Shown here: positions 9,712 through 16,693 of the stretch, piece by piece | How positions within the stretch are numbered: position 1 is the stretch's first letter | How the letters are laid out: each line of letters begins with the position of its first letter | DNA from: Sphingobium fluviale | GTDB lineage: Bacteria > Pseudomonadota > Alphaproteobacteria > Sphingomonadales > Sphingomonadaceae | NCBI RefSeq assembly: GCF_004122115.1 | Contig: NZ_SBKP01000002.1 | Span: 62,001 to 126,000 of the forward strand | Reading direction: 5' to 3' | Length of the DNA stretch: 64,000 bases | Notes under the pieces: generated by a model | What the model saw: only the letters and a program-made list of their open reading frames with translations | Database searches by the model: none | What the model was told of the DNA's origin: nothing | Translations under genes and position numbers: made by a program

Positions 9712-10419
9712 ATGACCGCGCATAAATCGGGCGACCCGACCACACTCAACCGCCTTTATGGCCGCTCAAAGGGCAAGCCGTTGCGCGCGTTTCAGCATAG
9801 GCTGGTGGAGGATCTTCTGCCCCAGATCGCGGTTCCGCCAGAGGGGCCGGTGACGGCGGAGCGCCTGTTCGGTGAAACTCGCCCGCTGCATTTCGAAATC
9901 GGCTTCGGCGGCGGTGAGCATATGGCCTATCGCGCCGACATGCTGCCCGATCATGGCTTTATCGGCTGCGAGCCGTTTCTGAACGGCGTTGCCTCGGCGC
10001 TCGGCCATGTACATGGCGATGCGGAGAAGCCGGGCATCCCGAATGTCCGCATCCATCATGGCGATGCGCTTGATGTGCTGGCGCGCGTGCCCGACGGGGC
10101 ATTGAGCTTCGTCTATCTGCTTCACCCCGATCCGTGGCCGAAGGCGCGCCACGCCAAGCGGCGGATGATGAACAAGGGGCCGGTGGACCTGATCTCCGCC
10201 AAATTGAAGCAAGGCGGCGAGTTTCGCTTCGGCACCGATCATCCGGTCTATCTGCGCTGGGCGCTGATGGTGATGAACGGGCGAGCGGATTTTGAATGGC
10301 TGTGTGAAAAGCCGCAGGATTTTCTTACCCGACCCGGCGGCTGGCCCGAAACGCGCTATGAGGCGAAGGCCCGACAGCAGGGGCACGAGGTCTGGTACTT
10401 CCGCTGGAAACGAAAATAG
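9712..10419 (+). CDS. trmB: tRNA (guanine-N7-)-methyltransferase
   Basis: Methylates G46 in the variable loop of tRNAs using SAM. The 235-aa protein shows the SAM-binding motif FEIGFGGGEHM, the acidic strand GFIGCEPFLNG and the signature LHPDPWPKARHAKRRMMN. The C-terminal FGTDHPVYLRWAL and TRYEAKARQQGHEVW match the TrmB end. It is intact and is the last core gene before the integrase, 130 bases away, so the ICE boundary lies in the spacer 10420-10548. In related genomes I would expect rimP-nusA next; the ICE appears to separate them. Confidence 0.95.
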   Translation: MTAHKSGDPTTLNRLYGRSKGKPLRAFQHRLVEDLLPQIAVPPEGPVTAERLFGETRPLHFEIGFGGGEHMAYRADMLPDHGFIGCEPFLNGVASALGHVHGDAEKPGIPNVRIHHGDALDVLARVPDGALSFVYLLHPDPWPKARHAKRRMMNKGPVDLISAKLKQGGEFRFGTDHPVYLRWALMVMNGRADFEWLCEKPQDFLTRPGGWPETRYEAKARQQGHEVWYFRWKRK

Positions 10420-10435
10420 GTCAATGGCTTATTTT

Positions 10436-10456
10436 TATGAATCGTTAAAATTCATA
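10436..10456. repeat. AT-rich inverted repeat at the left element boundary
   Basis: TATGAAT, seven bases, ATTCATA form a perfect 7-bp inverted repeat within an AT-rich spacer between trmB and the integrase. The composition differs sharply from the GC-rich flanks. It could be an integrase or excisionase arm site, the integrase operator or part of attL. No copy was found elsewhere in the window by eye. Confidence 0.4.
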
Positions 10457-10548
10457 TAGTTATATACGATATTGCACGCCGCGCTATCCGGCGATTTCCG
10501 CCACGGTGATTGCACGGTGCTTACTTTTGCGGTACACGAGGTATTGCA

Positions 10549-11748
10549 ATGGCAACCGGCAGGATCAGCAAACGAACGCTTGATGCGTTCCAATCGAGCG
10601 GGATGACCGGCTTCCTTTGGGATGAAGATCTCAAGGGGTTCGGGGTGAGGGTCGCAGCGTCCGGGGCTGCGTCCTACGTTATCCAGTTTCGTATGGGTGG
10701 CCGTGAATCGCCGACACGCCGTTATACCATCGGCACCAATGGCTCGCCCTGGACTCCTGCCACAGCCCGCGAAGAGGCCATCCGCCTTCTCATTCTCGTC
10801 GCGCGCGGCATCGACCCGATGGAGGAAGACAAGAAGCGACGCCGGGAAGCGGTGGACCTCGCGTTCTCGAAATATGCAGATACCTTCAGCGCTGCCTGCA
10901 AGGGCAAGGGCTGGAAGACCTTGGTCAACCGCTCCATCCGGCTCCACCTCAAACCAGTCCTAGGCAATAAGCCGTTGCCGACAATCACGCGATCCGATGT
11001 GGTGGCTGTCTTCGATCGCATGCCGGAGGAGCAGACTGCGAATAAGCGCAACGTGTTTGCTGTCCTTCGGCGCCTGTTCAAATGGGCGGTAAGCCGAGGT
11101 GACATACTGCACAGCCCAATGGAGGGCATGGAAACGCCGCCTCCTGTCAAGCCGCGGGACCGCTGGCTCCTCGATGGCGAACTCAAACATATCTGGGAAC
11201 AAGCCCCCAAAACGCATCGATGCTTTGGCCCAATCGTCCGCCTGCTCATCGTGACTGGCCAGCGCCGTGAAGAGGTGGCCGGGCTCTATTGGGACGAATT
11301 GGACCATGAGGCACGGGAGTGGCGCCTGCCGAGCCACCGCACCAAGAATGGCGAGCCAAATACTGTGCCGCTGAATGACTTGGCAATCGCCGAACTGGAT
11401 CTGGTCGCCAAGGCGGATAAGTGGCCCAATCATGGCCGCGTCTTCCCGACTTCAACCGGCGCAGGATTTACAGGCTATGCCAAAGGCAAGGACAAACTTG
11501 ACCGGTTAGTCGGAGAAGCAAACGGTCGCCCGCTCCCGCCGTGGCGATTGCATGACCTTCGACGCACCCTAGCCACCGGTTTTCAGCGTCTTGGCGTTCG
11601 GTTCGAGGTGACCGAGGCTGTCCTGAACCATGTCGGCGGTTCAAAAGCTGGCGTGGCGGGCATCTATCAGCGGCACGACTGGCGAGACGAAAAGAGAGAC
11701 GCCTTGCAGGCCTGGAGTGATCATCTGACGACGATTTTCGCGGGTTGA
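10549..11748 (+). CDS. int: tyrosine-type site-specific integrase
   Basis: Catalyses integration and excision of the element. The 399-aa protein has an N-terminal arm-binding domain (FLWDEDLKGFGVRV, then SYVIQFRMGGR), a core-binding SAM-like domain (~105-185) and the catalytic domain. Catalytic residues are Arg239 (GQRREEV), Lys266 (HRTKNG), His335 and Arg338 (HDLRRT), His361 (NHVGG) and nucleophile Tyr373 (IYQRHDW). All are present, so the enzyme should be active. ATG 10549 is preferred over a frame opening at 10510 because gagg stands 7-10 bases before it. It lies next to trmB and points into the element. Confidence 0.93.
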   Translation: MATGRISKRTLDAFQSSGMTGFLWDEDLKGFGVRVAASGAASYVIQFRMGGRESPTRRYTIGTNGSPWTPATAREEAIRLLILVARGIDPMEEDKKRRREAVDLAFSKYADTFSAACKGKGWKTLVNRSIRLHLKPVLGNKPLPTITRSDVVAVFDRMPEEQTANKRNVFAVLRRLFKWAVSRGDILHSPMEGMETPPPVKPRDRWLLDGELKHIWEQAPKTHRCFGPIVRLLIVTGQRREEVAGLYWDELDHEAREWRLPSHRTKNGEPNTVPLNDLAIAELDLVAKADKWPNHGRVFPTSTGAGFTGYAKGKDKLDRLVGEANGRPLPPWRLHDLRRTLATGFQRLGVRFEVTEAVLNHVGGSKAGVAGIYQRHDWRDEKRDALQAWSDHLTTIFAG

Positions 11749-11765
11749 AAATCATTGACCAGATG

Positions 11766-11800
11766 CCTCGGCTGGGGCCGAGGGTTCAAATCCCTCTCAT
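11766..11800 (+). other. tRNA 3'-end-like fragment, possible attachment-site remnant
   Basis: Just after the integrase stop, CCTCGGC-TGGG-GCCGAGG can form a 7-bp hairpin like a long variable arm. It is followed by GAGGG, the loop TTCAAAT and CCCTC, a perfect tRNA T-arm. The match ends there: the next bases do not give a CCA end, and no acceptor, D or anticodon arm lies upstream. This is what is left when an integrase uses the 3' part of a class II (Leu or Ser type) tRNA gene. An integrase terminator that happens to look like this is the alternative. Confidence 0.5.
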
Positions 11801-11805
11801 CGTAT

Positions 11806-12169
11806 CTGTTTATTACCATGAAAATTTTTAACTTAAGTGATCTTCAAAGGTCGCTTTTTCTGCTTCCGCGTGATTGATTTAGGTTGCAGTAGGCGCAAAG
11901 TAAGCTGAAAATTGCACAGAATTTGGTGGCTTGAGGTTCAATCCTATCATTTTTCGCGTTTTGGGGCGGTCTTTCAGCTTGATAGGTTGAGCTCGTCATC
12001 TCCGACCTTGCCGAGGAGAGTTCGAAGTCGCTTGCGACGGACCACATTCACCCGCCCCGGCGCCTGCCTCATATCGCCTTTCCGCGTCTGTGGATCGATC
12101 TGGCAGTGTAAGTCCGGTAGGCAGATGTTTTCATTATGTTCCAGTCTTATAAGCTGATAAACTGCCGTC
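11806..12169. other. gene-poor stretch between integrase and defence region
   Basis: About 360 bases, more AT-rich than the flanks. Short frames exist on both strands (for example a 74-codon minus frame ending at 11974) but none has a convincing start, ribosome site or recognisable motif. The stretch may be scar DNA from cargo exchange next to the integrase. The promoter of the 12170 gene should lie in its last 60 bases. Confidence 0.5.
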
Positions 12170-13012
12170 ATGAAGCCGACCGAACTCCGCCAGCGCATCG
12201 AACGCTACATCCGAGGGGACTGCCGGGTAGCGGACCTTGATCGGATTTTCCTTGGCCTCCGCGATCGATGCCACGGCCTAGCCTCGATCCGGGAGATTGG
12301 GGACTTCGTCGCACATCGAGATCAGCGCGAGAAGGGCGCGGTGACCGACACGGTCCGCGATATCCACCTGAGCCTCGACTCGTGGCTTCACCAGGGTGAG
12401 GGACGATTTCCCGATTTGGCGAAGGCGAAACGGATCTGCGCCGCCAACCTCCGGACGACAACGGACGCGCAGTTAGACGCTCGGCTCGGCTTGCGACGGG
12501 AAGTCGTGAGGTCCGTGCTCGCGCAGGCGATTAGGAAGATGGAGGCCGACCGGTTCGAGAAGGTGACCAAACGCGAGCAAGCTGTCTTTAACTACCTCGC
12601 CGGCGCATTCATCTGGAACCCGGCCTTCACGGACGAACAGGTCGGCAGCGAACTAGCCGGCCTCCTCACCAAGGCCGGCGCACTCCGGCCCGTGGAGCGC
12701 GCCGCGTTTGATGCCAACTGCAACTTCCTTACCCTTTACGTCACCGCGCTCATGCATGACACTGCGGTCGTCATGGACGACGGCTCCCGGTTCGAACTAT
12801 TCGCAGGATTCGACAATGATCAGCGGCGCATCGAGGTGAAGGCGCGTATCGAACTCGCGGGCTGGGGCAAGCGGGTCACCGCCCCAGTCTGTATATTCTG
12901 GACAAGGCTCATCGGCACCGACCACTGCTCGGACGACCTGGCCGCCGTACCCGGCAAGTGGAGCGGCGCGATAGAAATCGATCCTTCAGGACGACTAGCC
13001 ACGTTCGCGTGA
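12170..13012 (+). CDS. uncharacterised protein upstream of Thoeris genes
   Basis: I do not recognise this 280-aa protein. It is soluble, without signal peptide or membrane helices. The first ~110 residues are charged and probably helical (LRQRIERYIRGDCRVADL, IREIGDFVAHRDQREKG, DIHLSLDSWLHQGEG). A middle helical part follows (LGLRREVVRSVLAQAI), then a beta-rich C-terminus (AVVMDDGSRFELFAGFDNDQRRIEVKARIEL). The HRD near residue 49 and the Arg/His-rich first half could suggest a HEPN-like domain, but the R-x4-6-H spacing is not met. It is on the same strand 155 bases before thsB, so it may be an accessory of that system or separate cargo. Confidence 0.6.
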   Translation: MKPTELRQRIERYIRGDCRVADLDRIFLGLRDRCHGLASIREIGDFVAHRDQREKGAVTDTVRDIHLSLDSWLHQGEGRFPDLAKAKRICAANLRTTTDAQLDARLGLRREVVRSVLAQAIRKMEADRFEKVTKREQAVFNYLAGAFIWNPAFTDEQVGSELAGLLTKAGALRPVERAAFDANCNFLTLYVTALMHDTAVVMDDGSRFELFAGFDNDQRRIEVKARIELAGWGKRVTAPVCIFWTRLIGTDHCSDDLAAVPGKWSGAIEIDPSGRLATFA

Positions 13013-13167
13013 CCGAAAGATGTTCGCAGAAATATTGACAACCACCAGAAGATGATCTTCCTCTTGGCGGATCACATGACCATATCGTGTAAAAATATAA
13101 TTCGTTACACTTGCAATCCACTTTGACGACTCAGATTAAGCGAAGATTAGCTAAGAGGGAGAATTGC

Positions 13168-13665
13168 GTGGCTCGTCGTGTATTTTTCAGCTTCCATTTC
13201 GACAACGATTTCTGGCGGACCCAGCAGATCAGGAACATGGGAGCACTCGAAGGACAGCCCCTTTGCACTCCCAACGCCTGGGAAGAGGTGAAGCGCAAGG
13301 GCAAGACAGCTATCGAAAAATGGATCGCGGACAACATGTACGGCAAGAGCTGCGTCGTCGTGCTGGTCGGCTCACAGACTGCCGCCCGCCCCTGGGTCAA
13401 ACACGAGATCGTTAAAGCATGGAACGACGGCAAGGGCGTCGTTGGCGTCCGGGTGAACAAGCTGCTGGACCGCAACAGCCAGACGTCGGTCGCCGGAGCA
13501 AACCCGTTCGACGAGATCACCTTCGGCGACTCAGGCCGTAAGCTGTCTTCGGTGGTTCAACTGGTCACGCCCACCGGCACAGACAGCAAGTCCACATATG
13601 CCTCGATCGCGAGCGGCATTGAGCAGTGGATCGAGGACGCGATCGCAATCCGCGGCCGCAACTGA
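13168..13665 (+). CDS. thsB: ThsB-like TIR protein (MTH538/DUF1863-type)
   Basis: First TIR protein of the Thoeris-type operon. In Thoeris, ThsB senses infection and makes a cyclic ADP-ribose isomer from NAD that activates ThsA. The 165-aa protein starts MARRVFFSFHFDNDFWR, the typical first strand of ThsB, and has CVVVLVGSQTAARPWVKHE, where Glu80 is in the position of the catalytic glutamate. The GTG at 13168 is chosen because aagaggga stands 7 bases upstream and the protein then begins where ThsB proteins begin; a TTG at 13111 would add 19 unusual residues. thsA starts 17 bases after its stop. Confidence 0.88.
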   Translation: MARRVFFSFHFDNDFWRTQQIRNMGALEGQPLCTPNAWEEVKRKGKTAIEKWIADNMYGKSCVVVLVGSQTAARPWVKHEIVKAWNDGKGVVGVRVNKLLDRNSQTSVAGANPFDEITFGDSGRKLSSVVQLVTPTGTDSKSTYASIASGIEQWIEDAIAIRGRN

Positions 13666-13682
13666 CACAGGGAGGCGGTAAG

Positions 13683-15134
13683 ATGGTCGCGGCGACGACG
13701 AAGCGGTTCCTGAAGGACTATCCAGAGGCTTTGATCGGTGGATTCGGCGCCGTGTTCGTCGGCGCCGGCGTCTCCATGGGAGCTGGCTATCCATCGTGGG
13801 CATCGCTCCTGACCGAAGTCGGCGAGGAACTCGGCGTTCAGTCGGGTGAGCTGCACGATCTGGCAGCGCTTGCCCAATGGAGTATCCAGGAGAACGGCTC
13901 GGCCACACAGGTCCGCAACGTCATCAAGGAAAAGATCGGCGTCGAGCATCCGGTACCGGAGTCGCTGGAGATTATTTCGAGGCTTCCTGTAAAGTTCATC
14001 TGGACCACCAACTACGACCGGTTGGTCGAGCGAGCCTTCGGGTCGGTGAACCGTCCGATCGATACCGTCTCCGGCGCGGCCGACTTGGCTCTGCGCGCGA
14101 CGCCCGGGGCCTCCCGCCTCTTCAAGATGCACGGCTCCATCGAACGGCTCGACGATGTCGTGATCTCCACGGAAGACTATGAGCTTTACCGGTCGAAGCG
14201 CGGGGCGTTTCTCCCGCTCCTGCAAGCTCATCTCTCCAGTATGTCGATGCTCTTTCTCGGCATCAGCTTCACCGATCCGAACATCCGGCATGTGCTGTCG
14301 CTCATCCGCGAGAGCTTCACGTCGGCACCCCCGGAGCACTTCGCGATCGTCCGCCCGCCGCAGCGGGAGGACTATAAGACGGAGGCCGAGTTCGAGGCGC
14401 GCAGCACGCAGCACAAGCTCTGGAGCCGGGATCTCAAACGATATGGCCTCGTCGTGGTGGAGATAGACGATTACGCCGAGGTCCCCGAGCTCCTCCGGCA
14501 AGTCGAGCGCCGCGTCGCCGCCCGTCGGGTGTGGGTCAGCGGCAGCTGGCCCCCAGAGGCGGGAGACGACATCGCGAGGGTTTACGGAGTGGCGCAGGCT
14601 GTCGGTAAACTCATCGGCGATCGCGGACAGGATCTCGTCAGCGGAGCAGGCCTCGTGGTCGGTTCCGCATCCATCGCCGGGTTTCTCGATGCCCTCAGGT
14701 CCAGCGGCGGCTGGGATCTCGAGCGCCGGCTAATCGCACGGCCCTTCCCCCAGCCGATCCCCGGCGCGGCGCCGGACCGCGCCCAGTGGACTGCGCTGCG
14801 CGCTGAGTTGGCTCGGATAGCTGGTGTCGTGGTGTTCATCGGGGGGATGAAGATTGATCCCGGCGCGGACTCCGCGATCGTGGCCGGTGGGGTTCTAGAC
14901 GAATTCAAGGCTGCAAAGGCCGCGGACTGCTTCGTCATCCCGATCGGCTCGACCGGAGGCGCCGCCGCTCAGATATCGGACAGCCTCATTGGTTCGACGA
15001 TAGATGCTACGGGCCGAAGTGCCATGCGCCCGACCGACGAGGAACTGACCGAACTTGCCCGCGCGGACATCTCGGCCGCGGAGATCGTGAAACTCGTATC
15101 CTCGATCCTCACGCGCATCGACAAGCGGGCGTAG
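13683..15134 (+). CDS. thsA: ThsA-like NADase: SIR2 plus SLOG sensor
   Basis: Effector of the Thoeris-type system; on binding the TIR-made signal it would degrade cellular NAD and stop phage growth. The 483-aa protein has an N-terminal SIR2 domain with the NAD loop FVGAGVSMGAGYPSW (25-39), TTNYD with Asn110 and KMHGS with His150. These sit within two residues of the catalytic Asn112 and His152 of Bacillus cereus ThsA. From ~290 a SLOG domain follows (VWVSGSWPPEAGDDIAR, LVSGAGLVVGSASIAGF), the site that binds the signal. ATG 13683 has ggaggcggta before it. It is followed 6 bases later by the second TIR gene. Confidence 0.9.
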   Translation: MVAATTKRFLKDYPEALIGGFGAVFVGAGVSMGAGYPSWASLLTEVGEELGVQSGELHDLAALAQWSIQENGSATQVRNVIKEKIGVEHPVPESLEIISRLPVKFIWTTNYDRLVERAFGSVNRPIDTVSGAADLALRATPGASRLFKMHGSIERLDDVVISTEDYELYRSKRGAFLPLLQAHLSSMSMLFLGISFTDPNIRHVLSLIRESFTSAPPEHFAIVRPPQREDYKTEAEFEARSTQHKLWSRDLKRYGLVVVEIDDYAEVPELLRQVERRVAARRVWVSGSWPPEAGDDIARVYGVAQAVGKLIGDRGQDLVSGAGLVVGSASIAGFLDALRSSGGWDLERRLIARPFPQPIPGAAPDRAQWTALRAELARIAGVVVFIGGMKIDPGADSAIVAGGVLDEFKAAKAADCFVIPIGSTGGAAAQISDSLIGSTIDATGRSAMRPTDEELTELARADISAAEIVKLVSSILTRIDKRA

Positions 15135-15140
15135 TCCGAA

Positions 15141-15695
15141 ATGGCATTGTATGCGTCACGCGATGACTTCAGGCGTTTCGCGCGCGAAATGGGACCGGAG
15201 CGGGCGACGAACCTGCGGAAAGCCGCAGCTTCGCGGTCCCTGTCAGGATCAACCTTTCTCTCGCATTCAAGTAAGGACGACGAGCTGGTAGCCGGCGCTA
15301 TCAGCGTTCTCGAGAACCATGGTGCGAAAGTATACGTGGACGAAATCGATCCCGAGATGCCGCCCTACACGAGCGCCAAGACCGCCGCGCTGCTCAAGAC
15401 ACGCATCCGCGACACGAGCCGGTTCGTTCTTCTGGCTAGTACCAACAGTAAGGACAGCCGCTGGGTGCCGTGGGAACTGGGCATCGCCGATGGTGTCAAG
15501 CTTCCAGCGCACATCGCGCTCTTCCCCGCGTCGGATTCCCATTATGAGCAATCGTGGGCGTCTTGGGAGTATCTTGGCCTTTACGACCGCATCGTGTGGG
15601 GAAAGTTGAACGGTTACGACGGGGATGTCTGGATGGTGCTCGACGAAAAGTCGAACACGGCGACCGAGCTCGGGAAATGGCTACGGGGATACTGA
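15141..15695 (+). CDS. second TIR-domain protein of the Thoeris operon
   Basis: A 184-aa TIR protein of a different subfamily from the first. A ~35-residue N-terminal extension is followed by STFLSHSSKDDELVAGA (the first TIR strand and box), VYVDEIDP, and SRWVPWELGIADG with Glu112 in the catalytic position. It ends with the C-terminal WEYLGLYDRIVWGKL segment. It begins 6 bases after the thsA stop, so it is in the same operon. Thoeris loci often have several TIR genes that recognise different phages and share one ThsA. That this protein makes the same signal is inferred. Confidence 0.82.
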   Translation: MALYASRDDFRRFAREMGPERATNLRKAAASRSLSGSTFLSHSSKDDELVAGAISVLENHGAKVYVDEIDPEMPPYTSAKTAALLKTRIRDTSRFVLLASTNSKDSRWVPWELGIADGVKLPAHIALFPASDSHYEQSWASWEYLGLYDRIVWGKLNGYDGDVWMVLDEKSNTATELGKWLRGY

Positions 15696-15768
15696 GATCC
15701 ACCCACGCCATTCAGGAAGCTACGATCGCGTATCAAGGATTGCCGATGGGCTGATGGGTCGTCGATTA

Positions 15769-16692
15769 TCATGGCAGAGCGTATCCGGTGACGTTCAGAC
15801 GGTCAGAGTAGCGGTTGAATGCGTTCAAAGTACTCATGCTGATCTGTATCGAGCGACCGTAGATGCTCGTGCGTAGGAAGGCCATCTCACCGGGAAAAGC
15901 CGCCTCGTCTATGTCGATCCACCAGGCTTTGGGCATGCCATCGCTACCGTCAGCCCATCGATAGCCGCGAGCCTTCAGGATGTCCTTTTTGTCAAACGGT
16001 GAGTTGATTGCCCAGCATCGCCACGTAGTTGATCGTGCCGACATCAGTAGCGACTTGAGCGCACTGTCTCCGCTTCCGAGCGGCAGGGCGCGCGAGAGAA
16101 GCTCTATGCCGGCGTGGCAGTCGTGCACCGCCCGGTGTCCGTCATAGTAGAAGCCACGCGCTAAACCGAGGAGGCTAAGTTTAGTGCTTTCAAACCCGTG
16201 CATCGCCCAAGGGATTTCGGCCATCGAACAGGCCCAAGGATTGTCCGCCAACTGAGGGCAGAATCGCTCGACAAAACGCCGGTCGAATGCGGCATTGTGG
16301 GCGATGATGAGGCTGTCGGTAGCGAATGCTGCGATCATCCGAGGATCAATCGCGTGCCCGTAGACCATCGCATCGGTGATGCCGGTTAGTCGTTGAACCT
16401 CCGCCGGGATTGACTTCATCGGCTGACGCAGCCCCGTCAGCGGCGATCCGATACCCACGACACGATCGGCGCCGTCATACCAGAACGGCACCATCGCGAG
16501 TTCGATGATCTCGTCTTGGTTCGGATCAAGTCCAGTGGTCTCAACGTCGAGAAAGATTGCCCGTTTTAAGTGCGGCATTGGCACGAAGCTACTAGGCGGA
16601 TCTGGCGGATCTGGCAGCCGCCGAAGGACACGATAATTGCCGCTTGCCTCGAGGTGCGCGGCGAGCGCTTCAAGCGAGGAGTCGGACACCAC
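15769..16692 (-). CDS. DEDDh 3'-5' exonuclease (DNA polymerase III epsilon-like)
   Basis: Third gene of the SIR2-HerA operon. The ~307-aa protein has the exonuclease motifs FLDVETTGLDP with Asp49 and Glu51, a middle motif LIIAHNAAFDRRF with Asp, and HRAVHDCHAG with the DEDDh His and final Asp, so the active site is complete. The C-terminal part (KKDILKARGYRWADGSDG, KAWWIDIDE) is a domain seen in stand-alone epsilon-like nucleases. The HerA stop codon ends 2 bases before a GTG at 16692, which I take as start; a GTG one codon later is possible, and a longer frame to 16791 overlaps herA. The operon context suggests that it degrades nucleic acid during defence. Confidence 0.85.
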   Translation of the reverse strand: MVSDSSLEALAAHLEASGNYRVLRRLPDPPDPPSSFVPMPHLKRAIFLDVETTGLDPNQDEIIELAMVPFWYDGADRVVGIGSPLTGLRQPMKSIPAEVQRLTGITDAMVYGHAIDPRMIAAFATDSLIIAHNAAFDRRFVERFCPQLADNPWACSMAEIPWAMHGFESTKLSLLGLARGFYYDGHRAVHDCHAGIELLSRALPLGSGDSALKSLLMSARSTTWRCWAINSPFDKKDILKARGYRWADGSDGMPKAWWIDIDEAAFPGEMAFLRTSIYGRSIQISMSTLNAFNRYSDRLNVTGYALP

Positions 16693-16693
16693 G

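Noticed and set aside
11926-11955. Second T-arm-like sequence (gaggttcaatcct)
   Set aside because: Only three stem pairs form around the loop, which is far below a tRNA T-arm; chance similarity.
11974-12198. 74-codon minus-strand frame as a possible MazF/PemK remnant
   Set aside because: The residues RVNVVRRKRLRTLLGKVGD vaguely recall a toxin end, but there is no start site, no catalytic part and no antitoxin; the support is too weak.
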